64,000 nucleotides of DNA from Tardiphaga robiniae (lineage in GTDB: Bacteria > Pseudomonadota > Alphaproteobacteria > Rhizobiales > Xanthobacteraceae), in assembly GCF_013359755.1 (NCBI RefSeq), contig NZ_JABMCJ010000089.1, positions 62,001 to 126,000 of the forward strand, read 5' to 3'. Under the pieces are notes generated by a model. It ran no database searches, had not been told where the DNA came from, and saw only the letters and a program-made list of their open reading frames with translations. The translations under genes and the position numbers were made by a program. The number at the start of each line of letters is the position of its first letter. Position 1 is the stretch's first letter. Shown in pieces: positions 16,944 to 25,802 of the stretch.

Positions 16944-16977
16944 CGCCGCAGCATTGGTCCCCGACCTCGCTGCGGCG
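16944..16977. terminator. GC-rich stem-loop between monooxygenase and importer genes
   Basis: A perfect 9-bp inverted repeat, CGCCGCAGC (16944-16952) and GCTGCGGCG (16969-16977), with a 16-base loop. No T-run follows, so it is a weak candidate terminator or an mRNA end. The rest of the 264-bp gap 16894-17157 holds no gene; open frames there are extensions of the next gene. Confidence 0.35.
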
Positions 16978-17157
16978 AATTTACTCGAGGCATTCGGAAA
17001 GTCCGTTGGACAGCGCGCCGTTCCTGCTGCACGATCTTCGTATTGCGCTGATCGACCAAAGGACCGAGTGAGGAGAGTAAGTCACCAAGACGACGCTGAT
17101 CTGGAAATAATAAAATCTGTACCGGCAAAGCCGGACATCAAAATCAGGGAGGGTTCA

Positions 17158-18420
17158 ATGACCAAGACGACCAAGGGCATTTCACGCCGACGCGTCCTCA
17201 AGGGCGCTGGCGCCATGGCAGGCCTTGCCGCATTCGGCGCGCCGCATATCGCCGGTGCACAGGCGAAAGTCATCAAGATCGGCCTGCCGACGATCCTGTC
17301 GGGACGCGTTGCAATCCTCGGCACGTCCAGTCGGTTTGCAGTCCAGCTCGCTTTCAATCAGATAAACGAAGCCGGCGGCATCAATGGCCGCAAATTCGAA
17401 GTGGTCGACCGCGACTCCAAGGGGCGTCCCGACGAAGCCGCCAAGGTCACGCGCGATCTCATCAATAATGACGGTTGCGATATCATCGTCGATGGCGAGG
17501 CGTCGTCAGGCAGCTTCGCGGTGCATGAGGTCGTGCGCGATCTCGGCATCCTTTGCCTCCATACCTGCAGCGAAACCTCGTCGCTGACGGCAGACCCCAA
17601 GCAGTTCAGCAAGAATGTGTTCAGATGCGCCCGACAGGGCATCCATGATGCCGTCGCAGGTGGTAGCTACGCAGCGAAGATTGCCAAGGAGAAGGGGCTC
17701 AAGAAGTGGGCGACCTGTTCGCCCGATTACGCCTATGGCCGCGACAACACCGCGGAATTTCTGCAATACGCCAAGGTGTTCGAGCCGTCGATCGAAGTGG
17801 TCGATCAGCTCTGGCCGAAACTGTTTGCGCCCGATTACACCGAGAGCATCACCAAGCTGATGCAGGTGAAGCCGCAGGCGGTCTATTCGGCGCTGTGGGG
17901 CGGCGATCTCGTCGCGTTTATCGAGCAGTCGAACCTGTATCGCCTGTTCCAGAACACCGCCTATTTCTCCGGTGGTCTTGGCGATCCGCCGATCCTGACG
18001 GCCATCAAGAACCTGCCGCAGGGACTCAACACGGCCTATCGGTATAACAACGGATTTCCGAGTTCACCCGAGAACACCGCCTTCTGCGATGCCTATGTCA
18101 AGGTGGCGCCGCACGAGCCGACCAACTGGGCGTGGCAGAACTACGCGGCGTCGCAATTCATTATCGAGGCGCTGCGTCGCACGAACGGCAATACCGACAG
18201 TTCTGCGCTGGCGAAGGAAATCTCCGGCATGACGGTGAAGAAGCCGTTTGGCGGTGCCGGCATCACCATGCGTGACAGCGATCATACGATCATCAATTAC
18301 CCCGTCGCATGGGGCAAGACGGTCAGCAAGTCACCCTGGGTGGTCGATTACGTCGATACGGAATGGTCGAAGATCGTCGAGCTCGAGAAGGAGTGGAAGA
18401 AGGAAAAGGGTTACGCCTGA
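17158..18420 (+). CDS. Branched-chain-type ABC importer, substrate-binding protein (module A)
   Basis: Periplasmic receptor of the LivJ/AmiC-like Peripla_BP_6 family, about 420 residues. The N-terminus carries a twin-arginine export signal SRRRVLK at 9-15 followed by a hydrophobic stretch and GAQA, so the protein is probably folded before export. The body starts IKIGLPTILSGRVAILG and contains FNQINEAGGINGRKFEVVDRD, typical of the family. ATG 17158 has AGGGAGGG upstream; the upstream extension to 16900 is not supported. It precedes the permease genes by 147 bp. Family members bind amino acids, amides, aromatic acids or other small acids; the ligand here is unknown. Confidence 0.9.
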   Translation: MTKTTKGISRRRVLKGAGAMAGLAAFGAPHIAGAQAKVIKIGLPTILSGRVAILGTSSRFAVQLAFNQINEAGGINGRKFEVVDRDSKGRPDEAAKVTRDLINNDGCDIIVDGEASSGSFAVHEVVRDLGILCLHTCSETSSLTADPKQFSKNVFRCARQGIHDAVAGGSYAAKIAKEKGLKKWATCSPDYAYGRDNTAEFLQYAKVFEPSIEVVDQLWPKLFAPDYTESITKLMQVKPQAVYSALWGGDLVAFIEQSNLYRLFQNTAYFSGGLGDPPILTAIKNLPQGLNTAYRYNNGFPSSPENTAFCDAYVKVAPHEPTNWAWQNYAASQFIIEALRRTNGNTDSSALAKEISGMTVKKPFGGAGITMRDSDHTIINYPVAWGKTVSKSPWVVDYVDTEWSKIVELEKEWKKEKGYA

Positions 18421-18452
18421 GCTGTCTGCGGGCATCGTCGCTAGATGACGTG

Positions 18453-18473
18453 GCCCGTCGCATGGTGACGGGC
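18453..18473. promoter_or_regulatory. Stem-loop between binding-protein and permease genes
   Basis: GCCCGTC (18453-18459) pairs with GACGGGC (18467-18473), 7-base loop. Such hairpins after a binding-protein gene often protect its mRNA and lower downstream expression. No T-tract is present. Confidence 0.4.
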
Positions 18474-18567
18474 TCGGCCGCTCCGTCGCACATCCGGCCT
18501 GCCGTTCGCGTCGGCCGGAACAGGCTCGTTCAGACCATCGAAGGTCAGACCATCAAAGGACTGCGCT

Positions 18568-19473
18568 GTGAACCTCGAAGCCCTTGCATCCTGCCTGTCA
18601 TCGTCAGCCTGCGCCGTGACGCAGATATCGACGGCGCTCATCATCGGCATGCTGCTGTTCATGGTGGCGTCCGGCCTGTCGCTGATCTTCGGCGTGCTCG
18701 GCGTCATCAATTTCGCCCATGGCGCATTCTATATGGCTGGCGCCTATATCGCCTTCTTCACCTATCAGGCGACATCGAGCTTTTTACTGGCATTCCTGGC
18801 CGGCGCGCTCGGGGCAGGCCTGATCGGGGTCATCTTTGAGCGGTTCATCATCAGCAAGGTGTATGGCAAGGACATCCTGATGCAGTTGCTGGTTTGCTAC
18901 GCCATCATCCTGATCTTCGACGATCTGGTGAAGATCATTGCCGGCCCGGAATACAAGATGATGGGCATGCCCGACGTGTTCGCGCTTCCGCCGCTTGAAT
19001 TCGCCGGCGGCTTCGTTCCGGCCTATTACGTCTTCATGATCGTCGCGAGCCTGTTGATCGGCGCGATGCTCTGGCTCGCAATCGAGAAGACCCGGATCGG
19101 CAAGATCATCCGCGCCCTCGCCATCAATCCGCAGATGGTCGGCGCACTCGGGATCAACACGACGCTGCTCTACGCGGCCGTGTTTGGCGTCGGCAGCATG
19201 CTGGCGGGTATCGCCGGCTCCCTCGCGGCGCCGACACGCACATTGACGCCGGGTATGGGTCTATCGATCCTGATCGAAAGCTTCATCGTCACCGTGATCG
19301 GCGGGATGGGATCGATTGTCGGCGCGCTGATCGCAGCGTTGCTCATCGGCTTCACGCGGGCCTTCGGAGCGATCGGCTTCCCGCTCTTCGTTGACGGGAT
19401 CATGTTCGGCATGATGGCCGTCGTTCTGATCGTCAAGCCCAGCGGTCTGCTCGGCCGGGAGATCGCGCGATGA
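18568..19473 (+). CDS. Branched-chain-type ABC permease, LivH-like (module A)
   Basis: Inner-membrane permease of 301 residues with about eight hydrophobic segments. It shows the LivH signatures INFAHGAFYMAGAYIAF near the N-terminus and TVIGGMGSIVGALIAALLIG near the C-terminus. The start is a GTG at 18568. Its stop overlaps the LivM-like ATG by 4 bases, so the two permease subunits are coupled and should form the heterodimeric channel. Confidence 0.9.
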   Translation: MNLEALASCLSSSACAVTQISTALIIGMLLFMVASGLSLIFGVLGVINFAHGAFYMAGAYIAFFTYQATSSFLLAFLAGALGAGLIGVIFERFIISKVYGKDILMQLLVCYAIILIFDDLVKIIAGPEYKMMGMPDVFALPPLEFAGGFVPAYYVFMIVASLLIGAMLWLAIEKTRIGKIIRALAINPQMVGALGINTTLLYAAVFGVGSMLAGIAGSLAAPTRTLTPGMGLSILIESFIVTVIGGMGSIVGALIAALLIGFTRAFGAIGFPLFVDGIMFGMMAVVLIVKPSGLLGREIAR

Positions 19474-20489
19474 TGAAAGCGGGGTTCCTGCGCGATCTGC
19501 TCTTTGCGGCTGCCGTGCTGATCGTTTTGATTGTCGTACCGTTCATCTTCACCAAGCCATCGCTGCGCGACTTCCTCATCTATGTGATGGCCTATGGCCT
19601 GCTGGCGATGTCGCTGAATCTCCTCGTGGGGCTCACGGGGCTGGTCTCGTTCGGGCATGCGGCCTTCTTCGTGTCCGGCGCCTATATGTTCGGTCTGCTG
19701 ATGCAGTCCGGCCGCGTGTCGATCCCCGTTGCAATTCTCGTCACGGTGCTCGGCACTGCGGTGCTTGCGCTGGTGATCGGTGCGATCTGCGTGCGGCTCA
19801 AGGAAATCTATTTCTCCTTCATCACGCTGGCCTTCCAGATGTTCATCCACTCGATCATCCTGACATGGGTCAGCTTGACCGGCGGGGATCAGGGCTTGCG
19901 CGGCGGCATTCCGCGGCCCCCGTTCTTCGGCATCGATCTCAGCAGCGGCGTGTCGCTTTATATCTTCTCGGCTTGCGTCTTCGTCGTCTGTATCCTGATC
20001 ATGCGTCAGGTCTGGCAGTCGCCGTTCGGCTACACGCTGCGCTTGATCCGCGACAATCCGAACCGGGCCAATTACCTCGGCGTCGATATCGTTCGCATGA
20101 AGCTCGGCGTGTTCATCCTGGCCGGTGCGATGGCCAGCGTTGCCGGCATCCTGCTGTCGCTGTTCGTCTCCGGCGCCTATCCGGAATTCGGCTTCTGGAC
20201 GACCTCGGGCGAGGCCATCTTCATGATCATGCTCGGCGGCTCGCAACTGTTCGTCGGGCCGATCATCGGCGCCATCCTGCTGCGCCTGATCGAGCATTTC
20301 GTATCCATCTACACAGAATATCACGGCCTGGTGCTGGGCATCGTCATTCTGGCCATCGTGCTCGGTCTGCGGCAGGGCATCGCCGATTACATCGTCGAAT
20401 TTCTGCAGCGACGCAAAGAGGCCAGGGCGGCTCCTGCCCAGGACGCTTCCGCCAAGGATGCCACCTTCGCCAAGGAGAGGATTGCCTGA
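19470..20489 (+). CDS. Branched-chain-type ABC permease, LivM-like (module A)
   Basis: The 339-residue second membrane subunit, with about eight to nine hydrophobic segments and the LivM signature (NLLVGLTGLVSFGHAAFFV, later MLGGSQLFVGPIIGAILL). The last 30 residues are a charged cytoplasmic tail. The stop shares one base with the start of the LivG-like ATPase gene (TGATG). Confidence 0.9.
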   Translation: MMKAGFLRDLLFAAAVLIVLIVVPFIFTKPSLRDFLIYVMAYGLLAMSLNLLVGLTGLVSFGHAAFFVSGAYMFGLLMQSGRVSIPVAILVTVLGTAVLALVIGAICVRLKEIYFSFITLAFQMFIHSIILTWVSLTGGDQGLRGGIPRPPFFGIDLSSGVSLYIFSACVFVVCILIMRQVWQSPFGYTLRLIRDNPNRANYLGVDIVRMKLGVFILAGAMASVAGILLSLFVSGAYPEFGFWTTSGEAIFMIMLGGSQLFVGPIIGAILLRLIEHFVSIYTEYHGLVLGIVILAIVLGLRQGIADYIVEFLQRRKEARAAPAQDASAKDATFAKERIA

Positions 20490-21256
20490 TGCTCTCGGTG
20501 CAGAACCTCGATAAACGCTTCGGCGGTGTTCACGCCACGCGCAATGTCTCGATCGATTTTCCCGACGGCTCGCTCACGGCGATCATCGGACCGAATGGCG
20601 CAGGCAAGACCACCTTCTTCAACCTGATCTCGGGCGCGTTCCGGCCGAATTCGGGGAAGGTCATTTTCGACGGTCAGGATATCGTTGGTAAATCGAGCCT
20701 TGAGGTCGTGCGGCTCGGCATGACGCGGGCGTTCCAGGTCGCCGAGATCTTCCCCAGCCTGACCGTCACCGAGGCGATCATGGCGACGGTGATCTCTCAT
20801 TTGCGCAAGTCATGGACCTTTCTGCGGCGGTTTCCTGTCGCGGAAGCCAAGGCGCGGACGGAAGAGATCATCGAACTGCTCGGGCTCGCGGACAAGGCGG
20901 GGACGCTCTCGCGCAATCTCTCCCATGGCGACCAGAAGCTGCTCGATATCGGCCTTGCGCTCGCCATGGAGCCAAAGGTGCTGCTGCTCGACGAGCCGAC
21001 CGCGGGCATGGGGCCGGACGAGCGCTGGCGCATGATCGGCAAGGTGCAGCATCTGTGGCAGGTCAAGAAGATGACGGTGCTGTTCATCGAGCATGACATG
21101 GATATCGTCTTCAAGATCGCCCAGAAAATCCATGTGCTGAAATACGGCGCCGTGCTCGCGCAGGGCACGGCCAACGAGATCCGGCGCAATCAGGATGTCA
21201 TCGACGCCTATCTCGGTGCCGATCACCATCTCTCCGCAGCAGTGGGAGAGGCATGA
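20489..21256 (+). CDS. Branched-chain-type ABC ATPase, LivG-like (module A)
   Basis: A 255-residue ATP-binding subunit: Walker A GPNGAGKTT, a LivG-type signature LSHGDQ, Walker B LLLDEPTAGMG and H-loop FIEHDMDIVF. ATG 20489 is supported by one-base overlap with the permease stop; the open frame upstream belongs to the overlapping permease. Its stop overlaps the LivF-like start (ATGA). Confidence 0.93.
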   Translation: MLSVQNLDKRFGGVHATRNVSIDFPDGSLTAIIGPNGAGKTTFFNLISGAFRPNSGKVIFDGQDIVGKSSLEVVRLGMTRAFQVAEIFPSLTVTEAIMATVISHLRKSWTFLRRFPVAEAKARTEEIIELLGLADKAGTLSRNLSHGDQKLLDIGLALAMEPKVLLLDEPTAGMGPDERWRMIGKVQHLWQVKKMTVLFIEHDMDIVFKIAQKIHVLKYGAVLAQGTANEIRRNQDVIDAYLGADHHLSAAVGEA

Positions 21257-21969
21257 TGACCGACCCGTTCCTCCATGTCGAAGCGGCAGACGTCTATTAC
21301 GGTGCCAGCCAGATCCTGTTCGGCGTCGATCTCGCGGTCGAGCAGGGGCAAACCATGGCGCTGCTCGGCCGTAACGGCGCCGGCAAGTCGACGACGTTCA
21401 AGATGATCGCCGGCCTCGCGCCGCCACGCCGCGGCAAGGTTGCTCTTGCAGGTCAAGGGCTGGCCGGTCGACCGTCCTACAGGATCGCGCGCGCGGGGAT
21501 CGGCTATGTTCCGGAGAACCGGCAGGTGTTCCCTGACCATACGGTCGATGACAATCTCATCGTCGCCGCCAAGAAGGGGCCGCGCGGCGACCATCACTGG
21601 AATCGCGAGCGCATCTATGAGGTGTTTCCGATCCTCGCCTCGATGAAGGACCGCCTGGCCGGCCGGCTGTCGGGTGGCGAGCAGCAGATGCTGACCATCG
21701 CCCGCACGCTGATGGGCAATCCCGCTGTGTTGTTGCTCGACGAGCCCAGTGAGGGCCTCGCGCCAATCATCGTCCAGGCCATCGGCGAACTTATCAAGAC
21801 GCTGCGCGGCATGGGCGTCACCATTCTGCTGGCCGAACAGAACATGCATTTCTGCCTGGGTATCGCGACCCATGCCACGGTGATCGACAAGGGCCAGATC
21901 GTGTATCGCGCGACCATAGATGAACTCAGGCACAACGAGAACATCAAGCAACGCTATCTTGCGGTCTAG
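21253..21969 (+). CDS. Branched-chain-type ABC ATPase, LivF-like (module A)
   Basis: A 238-residue second ATPase with Walker A GRNGAGKST, signature LSGGEQQML, Walker B LLLDEPSEGLAP and H-loop AEQN, as in LivF. With the LivG-like protein it should form the ATPase heterodimer. It completes the five-gene importer; the first SDR of the module begins 67 bp later. Confidence 0.93.
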   Translation: MMTDPFLHVEAADVYYGASQILFGVDLAVEQGQTMALLGRNGAGKSTTFKMIAGLAPPRRGKVALAGQGLAGRPSYRIARAGIGYVPENRQVFPDHTVDDNLIVAAKKGPRGDHHWNRERIYEVFPILASMKDRLAGRLSGGEQQMLTIARTLMGNPAVLLLDEPSEGLAPIIVQAIGELIKTLRGMGVTILLAEQNMHFCLGIATHATVIDKGQIVYRATIDELRHNENIKQRYLAV

Positions 21970-22036
21970 CGCCGTCGCCATCGTCAAACGCGCAGCTTTG
22001 CTGCGTGCAACAAGAAACGGACAACGGGAGTGCAGG

Positions 22037-22822
22037 ATGAAGCGAGACGAGGGGCGCGGCCGCATCGCCGTGGTGACGGGCGGAGCAAGCGGAATCGGCC
22101 TAGCCACAGCCGGTATCTTGATCGAGCGCGGATGGCGCGTCGTCATTTCCGACATCAATGCGAAGGCCAATCAGGAATCTGCAGCGAAGATCCGCGCCGA
22201 TTCAGTGCCGTTCGACGTGACTGATGAACAAGCGACCGAAACGGCTTTCGCGGATATCGAGGCGCGGCTGGGGCCGATCGAGGCGCTGTTCGCCAATGCC
22301 GGCGTGATCCAGTCCGGCGGCCGCGCGGAGAACCTGCCGCTCGCCGAATTCGACAAGGTGATCGCCGCAAATCTGCGCGGCGTCTACGTGTCCTGCCTCG
22401 CGGCCGGCAAGCGGATGGTCACGCGCGGCCGCGGAGGCATCGTGATCACCGGCTCGGTCACCGCGTCGCGCACAGCGCCGTTACACGCCTATGCGCCCTC
22501 AAAGGCTGCGGCCGTTCATATGGCGGCGTGCCTCGCGGCCGATTGGGGCCGTTCGGGTGTGCGCGTCAACGCGGTGTCGCCGGGCTATGTGGGAACGCCA
22601 CCGGTGCTCGCCAACATCGAACGCGGGACGCGCGATCCGAAACTGCTGATCGAAGGCTCCGCGCTGGGACGCATGGTCGATCCGGAAGAAATCGGACGCG
22701 GCGTCGCGTTTCTACTGTCCGACGATGCGTCGGCGGTCACCGGGATCAATCTTCCGATCGATGCCGGCTGGCTCGCGAGTTCGCATCTGACGACCTATGG
22801 CGGCGTGCCGCCGGCGCGCTGA
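22037..22822 (+). CDS. SDR-family NAD(P)-dependent oxidoreductase (module A, first)
   Basis: Classical short-chain dehydrogenase of 261 residues: cofactor motif TGGASGIG, NAG triad (LFANAGVIQ), catalytic Ser in ITGSVTAS and Tyr/Lys in YAPSK. An acidic residue after the second strand (SDINAK) suggests NAD(H). ATG 22037 is chosen over an upstream open frame inside the ATPase gene. In this context it may oxidise an imported alcohol to the ketone used by the Baeyer-Villiger-type enzyme; this is inference. Confidence 0.9.
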   Translation: MKRDEGRGRIAVVTGGASGIGLATAGILIERGWRVVISDINAKANQESAAKIRADSVPFDVTDEQATETAFADIEARLGPIEALFANAGVIQSGGRAENLPLAEFDKVIAANLRGVYVSCLAAGKRMVTRGRGGIVITGSVTASRTAPLHAYAPSKAAAVHMAACLAADWGRSGVRVNAVSPGYVGTPPVLANIERGTRDPKLLIEGSALGRMVDPEEIGRGVAFLLSDDASAVTGINLPIDAGWLASSHLTTYGGVPPAR

Positions 22823-22903
22823 TCGCCGTTACGTCAACCGAATTGAACACCGTATCCTGCGTGGGTTTGCAGAGGTGTGGCATCACAAACGGGAATTATC
22901 GTC

Positions 22904-23647
22904 ATGCCGTCTTCTGAAAAATCCCCATTCGATCTCACCGGACAGCGCATTGTGATCGCGGGCGCGGCCGGCGGCATCGGCAGCGCCACGGCGAAGCTAT
23001 GCGCACAGCAAGGCGCGACGCTTGTGCTGGTCGATATCGCGGGAAAAGATCGCATCCGCGAACGCGTCGGTGCCGAGCTTGCGGACCGCTCTGACATTCA
23101 CAGCCTCGATACTGGCTCGCGCGCGGACGTCACCGCGCTCGCGAAGCAGACGGGCTCCGTCTATGGACTGATCGATACCGCAGCGATCGCGCCGCATGAC
23201 GACTGGATGGCGGAAGACTGGGACGAGTCGCTTGATCGCGTCATTCGCGCCAATGTGAAGGGGCCGATCAATCTAACCCGCGCCTTCCTGCCCGGCATGA
23301 TGGAGGCGGGCGAAGGCCGCATTGTGCTATGCGGATCGGTCGCCGGCTGGATGGGCGGCCTGCGCACCGGGCCGCATTATGCCTTTGCCAAAGGCGGCAT
23401 CCATTCCTTCGTGCGCTGGCTGGCGAGCAAGGCCGCACCGCGCAACGTCCTCGTGAACGGCATTGCGCCGGGGCCGGTAGAGACCGCGATGACCGAGGGC
23501 AAAGGCTATGACACATCGCTCTATCCGTTGAAGCGCATGGCCAAGCCGGAAGAGATCGCCGCCACCGCGGTGTTCTTATGCGGCGCTGGCAGTGGTTACG
23601 CCTCCGGTGCGATTTTCGATATTAACGGGGCGACCCACTTCCATTGA
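22904..23647 (+). CDS. SDR-family oxidoreductase (module A, second)
   Basis: About 247 residues with Rossmann motif AGAAGGIG, catalytic Ser in LCGSVAGW and YAFAK. The usual NNAG motif is replaced by DTAAIA, a departure that could affect cofactor-site stability. Start is uncertain: ATG 22904 has GGGAA about eight bases upstream, whereas GTG 22877 would add nine residues. It ends module A; the next gene is convergent. Its substrate is unknown. Confidence 0.85.
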   Translation: MPSSEKSPFDLTGQRIVIAGAAGGIGSATAKLCAQQGATLVLVDIAGKDRIRERVGAELADRSDIHSLDTGSRADVTALAKQTGSVYGLIDTAAIAPHDDWMAEDWDESLDRVIRANVKGPINLTRAFLPGMMEAGEGRIVLCGSVAGWMGGLRTGPHYAFAKGGIHSFVRWLASKAAPRNVLVNGIAPGPVETAMTEGKGYDTSLYPLKRMAKPEEIAATAVFLCGAGSGYASGAIFDINGATHFH

Positions 23648-23979
23648 CTGCTGCGGGCGCTGATCGCCTGCAGGACGCGGCGGATCTGCGCGCTGCGCCA
23701 CCCACGATAACGCTGGGCCTGGCGTGTCACCGAGAAGATAGGGCGGCACGCATTGTTCGCCGCAATAGGTGCGGTCACATCCCCCGATCCGTCGGCTTGC
23801 GAGACAAAGGGATGTCACTTATTCGCTTGCAAGGTCTATGTCCGCTCCTGGCGCAAAGCGGACTCCTGTGAAAAAGGTGCCGCAGGTTTCGTGGCGAAGT
23901 TGCGCAGCGGCTTGCAACTAATACCGAACTGATTGCGGTTCCTGCATTCCCGATGGTCACCTAGCTGAGAGTTTGAGGC
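23648..23979. other. Convergent gap between modules A and B
   Basis: 332 bp between two convergent SDR genes. It holds palindrome copy 2 at 23841-23863 and no gene that I can support; short open frames are not conserved-looking. Confidence 0.5.
23841..23863. repeat. REP-like palindrome, copy 2
   Basis: TCCGCT and AGCGGA arms (7 bp with the preceding G at 23840) around CTGGCGCA; core GGCGCAAAGCGGAC. Lies in the convergent gap between modules A and B. Confidence 0.8.
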
Positions 23980-24792
23980 TCATGCCGGCCAGAGCTGGCC
24001 GCCGCCGTCGACGCGAATGACCTGCCCCGATACGAACGCTCCCATAGGTCCGGCAAATAACTCAATGACGCGCGCAACCTCGTCTATGGTGGCAATCCGG
24101 TCGAGCGACCCTTCCTGGATCAGCCGCGCCGGATCGACGGTACGTGTTGCCATAAACCGCTCCGTGCGTGTGTCGCCTGGGGCGATCGTGTTGACGGTGA
24201 CATCATAGGTCCGCATCTGGTCGGCGAGACACCGCGTAAAATGCATCGCGCCGGCTTTTGCCGTTGCGTAGATCGATGCATTTGTGCGCCCTTTGAATGC
24301 CGCAACCGAGCCGATGTTGATAATGCGCCCGCGGCGTCGGTCCATCATGCCTCGCGCCACCTGCTGGCAGACGAAGATTGTGCTCAGAAGATTACGGTCG
24401 ATAACGGCTCGCACATCTTCTGCCTTGATATTCACGACATCGTTCGGGTTTGGCTTCCCGCCTGCAGCCGCGATATCGCCGCCGGCATTGTGCACGAGGA
24501 TATCGATGGGCCCGAGATTGGCCTCGGTGACTTGAATGACCCGCGCGATGTCTTCTGATTGCGTAAGATCGCCGAGAACCTTGAAAGTGCGGACGCCATG
24601 TTTGTCCGCTATCGATCGCGCGACATCCGTAAGCGTTTCGGTGCCACCAAATTCGGAAGGGCCGTGCTCGCGCATGCCATGAATCGCAGTATGGCAACCG
24701 AGGGCCGCGAGACGTTCGGCAAAGGCGCGGCCAAGCCCGCGACCTGCGCCTGTGATGAGTGCGACCTGGCCTTCCAGCATGCGAGCGGACAT
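23980..24792 (-). CDS. SDR-family oxidoreductase (module B)
   Basis: A 270-residue classical SDR: TGAGRGLG cofactor motif, HNAGG, catalytic Ser in NIGSVAAF, Tyr/Lys in YATAK, and the C-terminal VSGQVIRVDGGGQLWP typical of FabG-like enzymes. It lies 32 bp downstream of the RpiR gene on the same strand, so the two are probably one operon divergent from the importer. Likely a sugar, polyol or hydroxy-acid dehydrogenase in module B; substrate unknown. Confidence 0.9.
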   Translation of the reverse strand: MSARMLEGQVALITGAGRGLGRAFAERLAALGCHTAIHGMREHGPSEFGGTETLTDVARSIADKHGVRTFKVLGDLTQSEDIARVIQVTEANLGPIDILVHNAGGDIAAAGGKPNPNDVVNIKAEDVRAVIDRNLLSTIFVCQQVARGMMDRRRGRIINIGSVAAFKGRTNASIYATAKAGAMHFTRCLADQMRTYDVTVNTIAPGDTRTERFMATRTVDPARLIQEGSLDRIATIDEVARVIELFAGPMGAFVSGQVIRVDGGGQLWPA

Positions 24793-24824
24793 GACTTCAT
24801 CCTGTCAGTTAGTGAGAGTTATCT

Positions 24825-25667
24825 TCAGTCGAGTGTAAGCGTGAGACCGACGGCTAGTGTCTGGGCGAGACACATGGGAGCAACCATCGTACGGAGTGCG
24901 GCTTCCGGCATATCCGGAATTTCGAAAACGACGCTGGCACCTTCGACAATCGGGCTGAGCAAGCTGTCCGTGATCGAAATGACAGGCAAGCGGCGGGCTA
25001 CGAGTTCTGGAAACAGTCGTGCTGTGTCGGGATTGTAGACCCTGAAACTGATGGCAACGAGCGCATCGGCGGGTGTCGCCGAGGCTGCCTGGTCGCCAAG
25101 CGCGCTGCCAAGCCCGTCGAGAATAACAACGCGGCGCCCGAGTTTGCGCAAAACATAGGTCAGATGAGCTGCGACCGGGAAAGAGCCGCCGAGGCCCAGG
25201 ACGTAGATCGTCTCTGCGGCGCCAAGCAGTTCGATTGCGCGCGCAAGATCTACCTGCCTTACGCGGTCCTGCAGGCTTTCGAGCGAGACCATGCCTTCTG
25301 ACGCGAAGCGGGTCAGAACCGCCTGCGGATTGTTCGCATCCTGGAAGCGGCCATCGCGTCGCAGCCCCGTGATGCGCTCCTTGTAGCTCGGCGGCACGCT
25401 GGCGACGAGCCTTGAACGGAACACCTGTTGCAATTCCGTGAAGCCGCCATAGCCCAATGCGCGTGCAAATCTCACAATGGCGGATGGCTGCACCTTCGCA
25501 CGCTGTGCGACTTCCGCGACGGTCCCGAGCGCCATCTCGGTGGGATGCTCGAGTGCAAACTCCGCGATCACGCGAAGACGATCTGAAAAATCCGGATGTT
25601 GGCGCGCGATCTCGTGACGGAGGTTTTCATAAGTGCCGTGCTGGAGGGCGCTGGCTTTAGTGGGCAT
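24825..25667 (-). CDS. RpiR/MurR-family transcriptional regulator
   Basis: A 280-residue regulator with an N-terminal RpiR helix-turn-helix (GTVAEVAQRAKVQPSAIVRF, ALGYGGFTELQQVF) and a C-terminal SIS sugar-isomerase fold (about residues 120-260; YVLGLGGSFPVAAHLTYVL, VAISFRVYNPDT). SIS domains of this family usually sense phosphosugars or related metabolites. It is divergent from the module B importer with a 135-bp control region, and is its probable regulator. Confidence 0.9.
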   Translation of the reverse strand: MPTKASALQHGTYENLRHEIARQHPDFSDRLRVIAEFALEHPTEMALGTVAEVAQRAKVQPSAIVRFARALGYGGFTELQQVFRSRLVASVPPSYKERITGLRRDGRFQDANNPQAVLTRFASEGMVSLESLQDRVRQVDLARAIELLGAAETIYVLGLGGSFPVAAHLTYVLRKLGRRVVILDGLGSALGDQAASATPADALVAISFRVYNPDTARLFPELVARRLPVISITDSLLSPIVEGASVVFEIPDMPEAALRTMVAPMCLAQTLAVGLTLTLD

Positions 25668-25706
25668 GCGGTTGGCTCGTATTTGCGGTCATCGATTTCT
25701 CTGACT

Positions 25707-25724
25707 TGTATATTCTACTTTACA
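25707..25724. promoter_or_regulatory. Candidate RpiR operator
   Basis: TGTA-N10-TACA in the divergent region between the RpiR gene and its target importer. In addition TATTCTA occurs at 25711 and again at 25741, 30 bp apart (about three helical turns). AGGAGG just before ATG 25803 is a strong ribosome site for the importer gene. Confidence 0.35.
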
Positions 25725-25802
25725 TAGTTCGTGGAATGTTTATTCTAAGTCCATACAATGCGCGGACATCAATAAAAGAGCCGCCGAGTCCAGGAGGAAA
25801 CA

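Noticed and set aside
16900-17157. N-terminal extension of the module A receptor gene
   Set aside because: The open codons have no family similarity, and the twin-arginine signal with a strong ribosome site fixes the start at 17158.
19170-20324. Minus-strand open frame (384 codons) opposite the LivH/LivM-like genes
   Set aside because: Asp/His/Arg-rich antisense product typical of shadows of membrane-protein genes; both permease genes on the other strand are well supported.
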